Source: an uncultured Prevotella sp. (GTDB lineage Bacteria > Bacteroidota > Bacteroidia > Bacteroidales > Bacteroidaceae). Taken from it: 34,298 nt of DNA. This document shows, piece after piece, positions 1 to 7,381 of the stretch. Under the pieces are notes generated by a model. The model was given only the letters and a program-made list of their open reading frames with translations. It made no database searches and was not told where the DNA came from. Numbering within the stretch: the stretch's first letter is position 1; each line of letters starts with the position of its first letter. Made by a program: the position numbers and the translations under genes. Where the stretch lies: positions 1-34,298 of the forward strand of contig CAAGLS010000017.1 of assembly GCA_900770845.1 (NCBI GenBank), read 5' to 3'.

Positions 1-224
1 AAATACTCATGGAAGTGGTCTTTCTCGTTGATGTCGTAGTAGGCCTCAAGCATGTCGAGGAAGAGGCTCTTGCCGAAGCGGCGTGGCCGGACCAGGAAGA
101 GGAAGTTGCCAGCACGCTCCGTCTTCTCAAAATACATGGTCTTGTCGACCAGATACTTGTCTTCCCTTATCGCCTGCTTGAAGTTGCAGATGCCATAGGG
201 TATCAGTTTGTAGTTGTTGCTCAT
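1..224 (-). CDS. AAA-ATPase-like protein, 5' end only (partial)
   Basis: The first 74 codons of a leftward gene are visible, starting at the ATG at 224. The protein opens MSNNYKLIPYGICNF, followed by a lysine/aspartate-rich YLVDKT segment and then LVRPRRFGKSLFLDML. The phrase RPRRFGKSL is the P-loop region of the Bacteroidetes AAA-ATPase-like family (PF09820), which usually carries a C-terminal PD-(D/E)XK nuclease domain (DUF1703) and runs about 500-600 residues. Only the N-terminal end is in the window, so the nuclease part cannot be checked. Members of this family are numerous in Bacteroidetes genomes and their biological role is not established. A TAnnTTTGC promoter motif lies 25 nt upstream of the start. 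Family assignment is from the P-loop context and is fairly secure; function is unknown. Confidence 0.8.
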   Translation of the reverse strand, partial: MSNNYKLIPYGICNFKQAIREDKYLVDKTMYFEKTERAGNFLFLVRPRRFGKSLFLDMLEAYYDINEKDHFHEY

Positions 225-249
225 TTCAATTGGATGCCTGTTCCTTTTG

Positions 250-281
250 CAAATATAAGCTTTTTCACGAACATACACAAG
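250..281 (-). promoter_or_regulatory. Bacteroidetes-type promoter of the AAA-ATPase-like gene
   Basis: On the minus strand TATATTTG (250-257), followed by C, matches the -7 consensus TAnnTTTG. CTTG at 278-281, 20 nt upstream, resembles the -33 TTTG. The start codon is 25 nt downstream of the -7 box. Confidence 0.6.
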
Positions 282-339
282 TTATTGGGCTTTTTTCACA
301 CCGCGCCAGCAGTGAGCCACGGGCAACCATGGGACCCCT

Positions 340-2391
340 CTAACGCACCGTCTTGACGACTATCTCGTCGGTGAAGAGCCAGCCGCCCCTTTTCCCCGAC
401 TTGGCGGTAAGGCGTACGTAGCGTGCGGTGCGGTTGGGACGCCAAACGAAATCCTTGTAACAGATGGGCTTGTCGGCATCCCCTGCATCACAGTGGAGCG
501 TGTCCAAAGGAGCGAAAGTCTTGCCGTCTTCGCTGACAGACAACGCCACGTCGGCCGGCAGGTAGACCTCGGGACCCGTCTGCTGCATGAAGGTGAGGCT
601 AACCGATGCGATGTCGCAGCTGCGACCCAAGTCGACCGTCACGTCCATGCCTTTGCCGATAAATCCCTGCCAGCGCCCGTCGCTGTAGTGCCACCCGCCC
701 CGCAGTCCGTCGGTGAGGGTTGAAGGGCCGGCAGCGGGATAGGAATTGGAATAGGGAGCGTCGTTGTAGTCCACCACGCATCCTTTCGCATCATTCTCTA
801 CAGGCTTCAGACTCTCCGCACGGTTGCCTTGCTCGCGCGAAAGGTCGAAAGCGTGGTAGCCGTCCTTTTGCAGTTGGCTGGTCTGCCAGAGGGCGCGGCG
901 GCGAAAGTCGTCGAAGTTCTTCTCCGTCTTTCTTGTCCACCCTATCTCCGCTATGGCCAACGCCCTTGGCCACAGCATGTATTCGGCATGGGAGGGCGTA
1001 GGCACATACTCCGTCCACAGGTTGCCCTGCAGGCCGCACACCAGACTGTCGTCGGGCGGACAGTAGCCATAGACACGGCTCAAGGGCAGATAGCCCCCTA
1101 TGGCCTCGGGCTGTGTGACGGGCGCATCCTGATAGCTGTCCAGATAGCAGTAGGCTCCCGGCGACAGCACCACGGGGATGCCTCTCCGCATGGCCTTCTG
1201 CGCCTCGCTGACATCGCGCCACACCATGGCCGTGGCGTTGGTGGGCACGGAGTCGGTGAGAATCTCGTCCCAGCCCACCAATTTGCGGCCATGCCGGGCA
1301 AGGAAGCGGCCTATCCTGCGGATGAGGTAGCCTTGCAGCTGCTTCACGTCGGTCATGCCCTCCTCCCTCATCCGCCGCTGGCAGAGTGGACATTTGGGCC
1401 ACGCGGCCATGCCGGCCTCATCACCGCCCACGTGGATGTATTTTGAGGGAAAGATGTCCATCACCTCGGTCAGCACGTTTTCCAGAAACTCGTAAGTCTT
1501 CTCGTTGCCGGGACAGAAATCGGCTCCTCCCGACGACACTTGGGCACAAGCCAGCTGCGGATAGGCTGCCAACACCTCCTCCGAGTGGGCCGGCATCTCA
1601 ATCTCAGGCACCACATTGATGTAACGGGCCTTGGCGTAGGCCACAATCTCCCGCGCGTCGTCCTGCGTGAGGTAGCCGCCAAAGGCATCGCTGTCGCCTT
1701 CCACGCGATATTGCCTGTCGCCGTTCCACCACGTTTTCCAATCGGGAGCCGACCGCCAGGCCGCCCTGCGCGTGAGCTCGGGATAGCGCTTGATTTGCAG
1801 CCGCCACCCAGCGGCGTCGGTGAGGTGGAGGTGCAGACTGTTCATCTTGTATCGCGCCATGGCGTCGATCTGCCTCTCAACAAACTCCTTGCCGAGGAAG
1901 TGGCGCGACAGGTCGAGCATCAGTCCCCGCCAGGCGTAGCGTGGAGCGTCCTCAATGGTGCAGCAAGGCATCTTCCCGTCGTCGCCGCGCAGCTGCGCCA
2001 AGGTCTGCAGCCCATGGTAGAGCCCCGCGCCAGAAGCGGCCTGGATGGTGACCCGTTGTGGAGTGACCGTCAGCCGATAGCCTTCGGCCGCCCTCAAGCC
2101 AAGGGCGTCGTCAGCCACAAGTCGCCCCGCACCTTTCTTCTTTCCCTCGATGGACAGCACGAGAGGCGTCGCCTTGGCTCTTCTGTCGTTGCCGGCCACC
2201 TTTCCTAAAGGAACAGCAGCGTCCAACCGTTGACGGTCGTCGGCATTCACATAATGGTATTCCACGCGCCATCCAACAACCTTGCAGTAACCTTCCGACT
2301 GCGTGTAGGTCTCAACCTTTGGCAGCAGCTGCTGCGCCCCAACCGGCAGGCTGCTGATGAGCATTGCCAGCAATAATAGCGTATTTCTCAT
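340..2391 (-). CDS. Exported beta-N-acetylhexosaminidase, GH20, with C-terminal discoidin-like domain
   Basis: A 683-residue protein that should hydrolyse terminal beta-linked GlcNAc/GalNAc from glycans in the periplasm or at the cell surface. The start at 2391 was chosen because it opens a clean signal peptide (MRNTLLLLAMLISSLPVGAQ). The longer upstream frame reads through a promoter and a repeat array. Residues about 22-150 form the GH20b-type N-terminal domain. The catalytic barrel begins near RYAWRGLMLDLSRHF (residues 151-165). The catalytic pair is D324-E325 in HVGGDEAG. The last about 130 residues (GFIGKGMDVTVDLG, then VYLPADVALSVSEDGKTF) look like an F5/8 type C (discoidin, CBM32-like) domain, expected to bind glycan. 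It is the first of two GH20 genes in the window. Substrate linkage cannot be read from sequence. Confidence 0.94.
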   Translation of the reverse strand: MRNTLLLLAMLISSLPVGAQQLLPKVETYTQSEGYCKVVGWRVEYHYVNADDRQRLDAAVPLGKVAGNDRRAKATPLVLSIEGKKKGAGRLVADDALGLRAAEGYRLTVTPQRVTIQAASGAGLYHGLQTLAQLRGDDGKMPCCTIEDAPRYAWRGLMLDLSRHFLGKEFVERQIDAMARYKMNSLHLHLTDAAGWRLQIKRYPELTRRAAWRSAPDWKTWWNGDRQYRVEGDSDAFGGYLTQDDAREIVAYAKARYINVVPEIEMPAHSEEVLAAYPQLACAQVSSGGADFCPGNEKTYEFLENVLTEVMDIFPSKYIHVGGDEAGMAAWPKCPLCQRRMREEGMTDVKQLQGYLIRRIGRFLARHGRKLVGWDEILTDSVPTNATAMVWRDVSEAQKAMRRGIPVVLSPGAYCYLDSYQDAPVTQPEAIGGYLPLSRVYGYCPPDDSLVCGLQGNLWTEYVPTPSHAEYMLWPRALAIAEIGWTRKTEKNFDDFRRRALWQTSQLQKDGYHAFDLSREQGNRAESLKPVENDAKGCVVDYNDAPYSNSYPAAGPSTLTDGLRGGWHYSDGRWQGFIGKGMDVTVDLGRSCDIASVSLTFMQQTGPEVYLPADVALSVSEDGKTFAPLDTLHCDAGDADKPICYKDFVWRPNRTARYVRLTAKSGKRGGWLFTDEIVVKTVR

Positions 2392-2418
2392 TTTGTCTTG
2401 TAGTTGTTTTTCAAACTG

Positions 2419-2426
2419 CAAACATA
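2419..2426 (-). promoter_or_regulatory. -7 promoter element of the first GH20 gene
   Basis: TATGTTTG followed by C on the minus strand matches TAnnTTTG and lies 27 nt before the ATG at 2391. No convincing -33 TTTG is seen at the expected spacing. Confidence 0.5.
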
Positions 2427-2494
2427 CACAATTTATCTGAGTTAACGGCATGTTTTGGTTGAAAAGAAGCAGATCCTCGCCGCTTGTCGACCAT

Positions 2495-2582
2495 CTGTGA
2501 CAACTGACACGATATTCTGTGACAACTGTCGCAGTATACTGTGGCAACTGACACGATATTCTGTGACAACTGTCACAGATGA
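2495..2582. repeat. Array 1: four tandem 22-bp units upstream of GH20
   Basis: Four consecutive units of exactly 22 bp (2495-2516, 2517-2538, 2539-2560, 2561-2582) each begin CTGTG(A/G)CAACTG. Units 1 and 3 continue with ACACGATATT and are nearly identical. Unit 2 has TCGCAGTATA, and unit 4 has TCACAGATGA. Unit 4 contains the perfect inverted repeat TGTGACA-AC-TGTCACA. The array starts 104 bp upstream of the GH20 start codon and 69 bp beyond its -7 box. The core matches array 3 near 33790. Confidence 0.9.
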
Positions 2583-2596
2583 TGGGAAAGCCTCCG

Positions 2597-2690
2597 TATG
2601 ATTATCCGCAATCATCCAACCGAAGCTTCAGCAAAAGCAGAAGTGGTAACCATACCCTGCTGCAGGGGCCGTGCCTCGTGCCGGCCCTAA
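2597..2690 (+). repeat. Dispersed repeat, B segment plus A segment (copy 1)
   Basis: Segment B (2597-2625) contains ATCCGCAATCATCC and ends CCGAAG. Segment A (2660-2690) contains GGGGCCGTGCCTCGTGCCGG and ends CCCTAA. B recurs at 22678-22707. A recurs at 29746-29775, 32337-32366 (inverted) and 33923-33952. Together with array 1 this accounts for most of the 394-bp gap between the GH20 gene and the next gene. No coding frame is supported there. Confidence 0.75.
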
Positions 2691-2724
2691 AGAAACGGCC
2701 TAACCTCTTTTTTAAGGTCGGTTA

Positions 2725-2760
2725 TAAAAATAGGGGACACAACGCTGTGCGTCGTGCCCC
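2725..2760 (-). terminator. Terminator for the calycin-like/PCMD gene
   Basis: On the minus strand GGGGCACGACG pairs imperfectly with CGTTGTGTCCCC around a short loop and is followed by TATTTTTAT. It begins 26 nt downstream of the stop codon at 2786. Confidence 0.65.
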
Positions 2761-2785
2761 CTTGGCGATATTAATAAGTGAAGAA

Positions 2786-4360
2786 TCACTTCAGAATCTT
2801 CTTAGCCGTACCGTCGGCATTGCGAAGGATGTAGACTTGGCCCTTCTGCATAGAGCTGACGCGCTGCCCACTGAGGTTGTACACGGCAGCCTGCGTGAGA
2901 CCCGTAGCTCCCTTGACCGGCTTCACCGCCGTGAGGTCAGCTCCCGTGAGCGTCACCTCTATCGTGTAGTAGCTGCTCAGGTCGTCGCTCATCACCACAT
3001 AGTCGATGCAAGAGGGCTCCTCTTTGTCAATCTCGGAGAGGACGACAGAGTGGGGAGCGACTTCGAGCTGGATGTCGCCCGGCAGAATCTTCTTGCCCGC
3101 GGCGTTGAATGTGACCTCGCAGTCGTTGTCCTCATCAAACACAAGGTCGCGCTTCTCACCGCCAAAGGTGATGCTCTTCACGTAGTTGTTGTAGATGAGT
3201 TCGGCGTCGTCCACATAGAGCGTGTCGGTGCTGCCCGCCCCGGGGTCGGCGTTGGTGGAGATGGTGGCGAGGATGGCGCGTCCCGTGACGTTGTTGCCCT
3301 TGTAGGAGTCGTAGTCGAAGGGGATGCAGATGCGCTGCCACTCATTGTTCTTGCTCTCTATCCTGTTGTTGCGGGCCACGGCAAGGATGTTGTTGAACTC
3401 CTGCTTGCCGGTGGGTTCCTGGTAGTAGGTGCCGTCGGTGATGGCGGCGCTAACGGTGGCGTAGGGATGCTCGGCGTTGGGCGTGCCCTGCTTGAACTTC
3501 ACCCAGATGGCGAGCGAGTCGGGCTGGCCGTTCATATACTGATAGAAGGGGTCGCCCTTGGGGTCGGTTCCCGTAGAGTCGAGCGCGAGCCAAGCGTGGT
3601 TGGCAAGGTCGGTGGCCGTGGGAGAGCCCGTGTTGATGCGCCCAGTGGTGACGGTGCCGTTGGCGATGGCAATCCACATATCCACAGAAGTCAGCATGAG
3701 CGAGCGCTTGCCGTTGCTTCCGGGGCGCACAAGATTGCTGATGAAGGTGTGGGGATTGAAGCCGGCCATGAATACGAGGGCGGGATTGCCGCTGGCGGTC
3801 ATGAAGCTGTGCCATGCGTCGGGCTCGTCGCTCGTGGCGGTGTTGTCTTCCATCGACACGGATGCCGTGTGGAAGGTCTCAAAACCACCATTGATGAGGT
3901 TGAAGCCACGGCCATACACGCAGCGGATGTTCATGCCCAAGCTTTCCACTTGGATGTCCAAGTTGGCATACAGGCGGCCGGCGACCTCATAGCCTCTGAG
4001 GATGACCCCTACCTCACCCATCATCGGGCCCATCCACTGCTTGGAGGCATCGTCGCCGTTCTGAATCACAACGTCGTCGCCACCGATAAGAACCGTGCGG
4101 CCATTGGTGCCCTTGAAGGTGCGCACGCTGTCGAGCCGCACATTGCCCACATTCATGGTCTGTCCGCCTATGGCCAGAGAGAAGTTCTTCAGCGTGAACG
4201 TGTAGGTCCCGTCGTTGGCCTTGTCCATGGAGATGGTGGCCGGAGTGGTTAATGGCGTTGCAGCGCCGTTGATGTAGATGGCAAGCGAGTCGGTGTAGTT
4301 GGTGGCCATGGCGGCCGCAGCCATCACCGTCGCTGCGAGAAATGTGAATAATCGTCTCAT
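2786..4360 (-). CDS. Exported calycin-like / PCMD-domain protein with C-terminal secretion-type tail
   Basis: A 524-residue protein starting at 4360 with a signal peptide (MRRLFTFLAATVMAAAAMA). Residues about 20-150 resemble the Bacteroidetes calycin-like beta-barrel domain (GTYTFTLKNFSLAIGG, MMGEVGVILRG). The middle part (GGFETF, DAWHSFMTASGN, SLAIWVKFKQG, LYVDDAELIY) resembles the PCMD putative carbohydrate-metabolism/binding fold. The C-terminus (VYNLSGQRVSSMQKGQVYIL, ending AKKILK) is the short tail common on secreted Prevotella proteins and resembles type IX secretion C-terminal signals. It is the last gene of a three-gene unit with a PCMD lipoprotein and an outer-membrane barrel. The likely role is surface glycan binding. 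Domain calls are by pattern recognition, and no enzymatic residues were identified. Confidence 0.78.
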   Translation of the reverse strand: MRRLFTFLAATVMAAAAMATNYTDSLAIYINGAATPLTTPATISMDKANDGTYTFTLKNFSLAIGGQTMNVGNVRLDSVRTFKGTNGRTVLIGGDDVVIQNGDDASKQWMGPMMGEVGVILRGYEVAGRLYANLDIQVESLGMNIRCVYGRGFNLINGGFETFHTASVSMEDNTATSDEPDAWHSFMTASGNPALVFMAGFNPHTFISNLVRPGSNGKRSLMLTSVDMWIAIANGTVTTGRINTGSPTATDLANHAWLALDSTGTDPKGDPFYQYMNGQPDSLAIWVKFKQGTPNAEHPYATVSAAITDGTYYQEPTGKQEFNNILAVARNNRIESKNNEWQRICIPFDYDSYKGNNVTGRAILATISTNADPGAGSTDTLYVDDAELIYNNYVKSITFGGEKRDLVFDEDNDCEVTFNAAGKKILPGDIQLEVAPHSVVLSEIDKEEPSCIDYVVMSDDLSSYYTIEVTLTGADLTAVKPVKGATGLTQAAVYNLSGQRVSSMQKGQVYILRNADGTAKKILK

Positions 4361-4396
4361 TGCTGTTAAGTTATTGTTGGTTGATTTTTTCTTGTT

Positions 4397-4447
4397 GGGG
4401 GGTGTTGGGGGATTATGGGGATAGTGGGGGGGTATGGGGAGGTAGGG
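4397..4447 (+). other. G-rich tract, possible G-quadruplex
   Basis: Six or more runs of at least three G on the plus strand (GGGGGG, GGGGG, GGGG, GGGGGGG, GGGG, GGG) are separated by 4-6 nt. The tract sits in the 107-bp gap between the outer-membrane barrel gene and the calycin-like gene. The leftward mRNA is therefore C-rich and the template strand G-rich. Confidence 0.6.
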
Positions 4448-4467
4448 TGACAATGGGGGATGCCCCG

Positions 4468-5223
4468 TTATCTCAGCCTGTAGACCACCCCCGCCGAGCC
4501 GAATATGGGATAGAGGGTTTGCTCTATGGTGTGGAAGTCGCTCTTGTGCACGCCGCTGAGTCCCCACTTGAGTTCGGCGAAGAAGCCCCACCGCTTGAAA
4601 GCCCGCCAGTCGGCGCCGGCCGACACGCCCCACTGGAAGCGGCGCATGTTGCTGGAGAAGTCGTAGGTGCCGGAGGTGCTCACGTCGTCACCGATGTCCA
4701 CCTTGGGTCCTGTGGGGTCGCCCACGCGCAGGTAGCCGTTGTGGGCGCGGCCCTCGAAGCTCTTCTGAGTGAGCAGCGAGAGGTATGGGCCGGCATGGAG
4801 CCGCCAGCGGCTGCCCAAATGGAGGGTGGCGGCCACGGGGACGGTGAACATCCACTCGTTGACCTCTGTGGAGACGTTGCCTGTGTACATGCCTTCCAAC
4901 TCCTGTCCACCGCGCACGATGGCCATGTGGTAGTTCTTCACGTTGGCATCTTCCTTCATGCCCTTGTTCTCATAATAGAGTCCCGCCATGATTCCCCACC
5001 GGTCGTTGAGGGGCTTCTCAGCCTCAAGCCCGATGATGGGGTTCGACTGCAGCGTGTAGCTGTTGAGCTTGCGGATGGAGGCGGGCAGCCCCACGGGAGC
5101 AGTGCCACCGAGATTGAAGCCCACCTTTGCCGTGAGCCGGATGTCGCTGCAACAGCGGCTTTGGCTCTTGGCGGCGAGGGACGCCATGGCGAGAAACCAT
5201 ATAATAAGGATATAGGTCTTCAT
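4468..5223 (-). CDS. Outer-membrane beta-barrel protein (PorT/OmpW-like fold)
   Basis: A 251-residue protein with a signal peptide (MKTYILIIWFLAMASLAAKS) followed by alternating short beta-strands: LTAKVGFNLGG, GIMAGLYYENKGM, WGVSAGADWRAF, FFAELKWGLSGVH and AGVVYRL. The architecture is that of the small Bacteroidetes outer-membrane beta-barrel family (PF13568-like, about 200-250 residues). It begins 6 nt after the stop of the upstream PCMD lipoprotein gene, so the two are almost certainly co-transcribed. It may anchor or export partner surface proteins, but that is inferred only from the neighbourhood. No substrate can be named. Confidence 0.8.
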   Translation of the reverse strand: MKTYILIIWFLAMASLAAKSQSRCCSDIRLTAKVGFNLGGTAPVGLPASIRKLNSYTLQSNPIIGLEAEKPLNDRWGIMAGLYYENKGMKEDANVKNYHMAIVRGGQELEGMYTGNVSTEVNEWMFTVPVAATLHLGSRWRLHAGPYLSLLTQKSFEGRAHNGYLRVGDPTGPKVDIGDDVSTSGTYDFSSNMRRFQWGVSAGADWRAFKRWGFFAELKWGLSGVHKSDFHTIEQTLYPIFGSAGVVYRLR

Positions 5224-5229
5224 AACGCT

Positions 5230-6363
5230 TTATTCTTGTTTTTGACTGATGATGCTCACGTCGTCGATGAGGAGCGTGGAGCCAACGGCGCCCTCAAACT
5301 TGTCGCCCTCATTGCTTGATGAGAAGACGATGGCCAGGCTGTAGCCCCTGTTCTGAAGGGTCTCTTGGTCCACCTCCTGGCGATAGAGGAACTGCGCCTC
5401 AAAGGGTTGCCAGCTGTTGGTCTGCCCCACATCGCCCAAGTCGGCGATGGCCACCACCTGCTGCGAGGTCTTCACATTGTCGCCATAGAGCACAATCTCG
5501 TTGCCCTGGGCGTCGTGGTTGAGGTAGAGCACGGCATAGATGGAGCCATGGTCGGCCTTGCCCACCACGGCATTGCCAAACACGTCCTGATAGGTTTTGC
5601 CGGGCTGATAGCTGTACCATCCCTTGAACGCGACGGGCCTCATGGTGAAGGGCACTCCGAAGCGCGTGGCGTGGAGCGTGTTGGTGAGGGCCACCTTTTG
5701 GTCGAAAGTGCCCAAGAAGAGGTTGCCTGCCGCAATGCGCTTGTTGGCCATCTCGCCAAACGGCCCCGTGGAGCGCGTGGTCAGCGCCGCGCAGGAGCCT
5801 GTGTGTCCGTTGGCCATGGGATAGGTGGGGTACTCGTCGGGCTTGGCGGTGCCCATGGAGAGTTTGAAGCCGGGATTGCCCGTGGCCCAGTCGCCCACCG
5901 TCTCATCGGCGTGGAAGACGTAGTATTTCTGCTCGGAGGGCTCAAGGCTGTAATCCTCAAATCCGAAGCCGAGCGAGTCGCGCAGCGTGATGGTCGTTGG
6001 CACGAACTGCATCTTGTAGGTGCGGTGCCAAAGGCCGTCCTCCGAGGTGGTGGTGTAGACCACAGCCCCCTTGCTGAAGTCGTGCACCGTGCCGCTTGCG
6101 GGGCTCACCGTAGCTCCCTCCGTGAGCCGCAGCGTGGGGGCCAAGGCAGTGATGTCGGCATGGCTGCGCACGCGGAAGGTGATGGTGGAGTCGCTGTAGG
6201 GCACTGTCTGCGCGGTGTCAGAGAGCTGGAAGAACGTCTTCAGCGGGTCGCCGATGCTCACCGCCACATGCTCGATGTCGGCCTCCGCATTGGGAGCCTC
6301 GTCCTTGAAGCACGAGGCCAGGCAGAGGGGAGCCAACAAAAGGATTAAGTTGTAACGTTTCAT
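5230..6363 (-). CDS. PCMD-domain surface lipoprotein
   Basis: A 377-residue lipoprotein. The start at 6363 gives MKRYNLILLLAPLCLASC, a signal peptide ending in the lipobox L15-A16-S17-C18. The next residues FKDE resemble the Bacteroidetes lipoprotein export signal (Lys followed by acidic residues), so surface exposure is predicted. An Ig-like N-terminal part (TITFRVRSHADITALAPTL) is followed by a C-terminal PCMD-type domain (FGFEDYSLE, GFKLSMGTAKPDEYP, LAIVFSSSNEGDKFEG, LLIDDVSI). PCMD proteins are thought to bind or process carbohydrate, but their biochemical function is not established. The gene lies 34 nt after lgt, whose product would lipidate it, and 6 nt before the barrel gene. The longer upstream frame overlaps lgt and was rejected as a start. 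Confidence 0.82.
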   Translation of the reverse strand: MKRYNLILLLAPLCLASCFKDEAPNAEADIEHVAVSIGDPLKTFFQLSDTAQTVPYSDSTITFRVRSHADITALAPTLRLTEGATVSPASGTVHDFSKGAVVYTTTSEDGLWHRTYKMQFVPTTITLRDSLGFGFEDYSLEPSEQKYYVFHADETVGDWATGNPGFKLSMGTAKPDEYPTYPMANGHTGSCAALTTRSTGPFGEMANKRIAAGNLFLGTFDQKVALTNTLHATRFGVPFTMRPVAFKGWYSYQPGKTYQDVFGNAVVGKADHGSIYAVLYLNHDAQGNEIVLYGDNVKTSQQVVAIADLGDVGQTNSWQPFEAQFLYRQEVDQETLQNRGYSLAIVFSSSNEGDKFEGAVGSTLLIDDVSIISQKQE

Positions 6364-6397
6364 CTCTTGTGTTTGTTTGGTGTGTTGGGAGAGGGGG

Positions 6398-7252
6398 CTA
6401 ACTCTTCTTCGCCCCGACCTTGGCCATCCACTTGCCGCCAAACATGCAGGCGAGGCCGAGGATGATGAAGGGAATGCTGAGAATCTGTCCCATATCAAGC
6501 GGCATGCCGGCCTCAAAAGGCTCTTGGATGTCCTTGGTGAACTCGATGAGGAAGCGGAAGGTGAAGATGAGCGTCAGACAGAGTCCGAAGTAGAAGCCGC
6601 TGCCGGCCTTTCTCCTGCTGTGGCGATAGAAGAACCATCCCACAAAGAAGAACACGAAATAGGCGATGGCCTCGTAGAGCTGTCCGGGATGGCGCGGAGC
6701 CTGGTCCACCTGCTCGAAGATGAAGGCCCATGGCACATCGGTCACCTTGCCGATGATTTCCGAGTTCCAGAGGTTGCCCAGGCGGATGCAGCAGGCCGTC
6801 ACGGGTGTGGCGATGGCAATGTCGTCGAGCACCTGCCACAGGTTCAAATGCGTCTTGCGGTAGTAGAGCCAGAGCGCTATCATCAGCCCCAACGTGCCGC
6901 CGTGGCTGGCCAGTCCGCGATAGCCGATGAACTTCAAGCCACCCTCGGGCTCAAACCTGATGGGCAGCACCATCTCCACCAAATGCTGCCAGCTGCTCAA
7001 GAAGTAGCCCGGCTCGTAGAAGAGGCAGTGGCCCAGCCGCGCGCCGACGATGATGCCGAAGAAGCAGTAGATGAAGAGCGGGTCGAAATCCTCGTCCCTG
7101 AGTTTCTGGTCCTTGTAGAGCCAGCGCACAATGAAGTAGGCCGCCACAAGGCCTATGATCCACCACAGGGCATACCAGTGGATGCCGTAGGAGCCTATGC
7201 GGAAGGCCACAACGTCGGGATTCCAGACGATGAAGGAGAGAAGATTGTCCAT
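6398..7252 (-). CDS. lgt: Prolipoprotein diacylglyceryl transferase Lgt
   Basis: A 284-residue integral inner-membrane enzyme that transfers diacylglycerol from phosphatidylglycerol to the lipobox cysteine, the first step of lipoprotein maturation. Family motifs are present: HWYALWWIIGL near residue 25, GARLGH (70-75), the Lgt signature YRGLASHGG (111-119), and RLGNLWNSEIIG (157-168), which contains the essential arginine region. At least six hydrophobic segments are visible. The start at 7252 (MDNLLSFIVW) follows family practice; the extra upstream frame is low-complexity intergenic sequence. It lies between ychF and the PCMD lipoprotein gene, all leftward. Confidence 0.97.
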   Translation of the reverse strand: MDNLLSFIVWNPDVVAFRIGSYGIHWYALWWIIGLVAAYFIVRWLYKDQKLRDEDFDPLFIYCFFGIIVGARLGHCLFYEPGYFLSSWQHLVEMVLPIRFEPEGGLKFIGYRGLASHGGTLGLMIALWLYYRKTHLNLWQVLDDIAIATPVTACCIRLGNLWNSEIIGKVTDVPWAFIFEQVDQAPRHPGQLYEAIAYFVFFFVGWFFYRHSRRKAGSGFYFGLCLTLIFTFRFLIEFTKDIQEPFEAGMPLDMGQILSIPFIILGLACMFGGKWMAKVGAKKS

Positions 7253-7381
7253 TGCCGATGATATCTTGGTGGGCGGCGGCCCATAGCCTGGCGGCTCCCA
7301 TAAGCCTCGTCGGGTCCATGCATTCCTCAGGCTGCACGGAACCAACGGGGCTGATGGGGCTGATGGCGGGCCGCCACCCGG

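Noticed and set aside
9..356. 115-codon plus-strand frame at the window start
   Set aside because: Its first part is antisense to the AAA-ATPase-like gene, which has a clear P-loop motif.
2495..2582. Possible CRISPR or integration iteron array
   Set aside because: No spacers, no rep or integrase gene; only four short units next to a promoter.
2579..4252. 557-codon open frame on the plus strand
   Set aside because: Antisense to the calycin-like/PCMD gene; the product is Val/Gly/His/Ala-rich low-complexity sequence with no domain, typical of the complement of a GC-rich gene.
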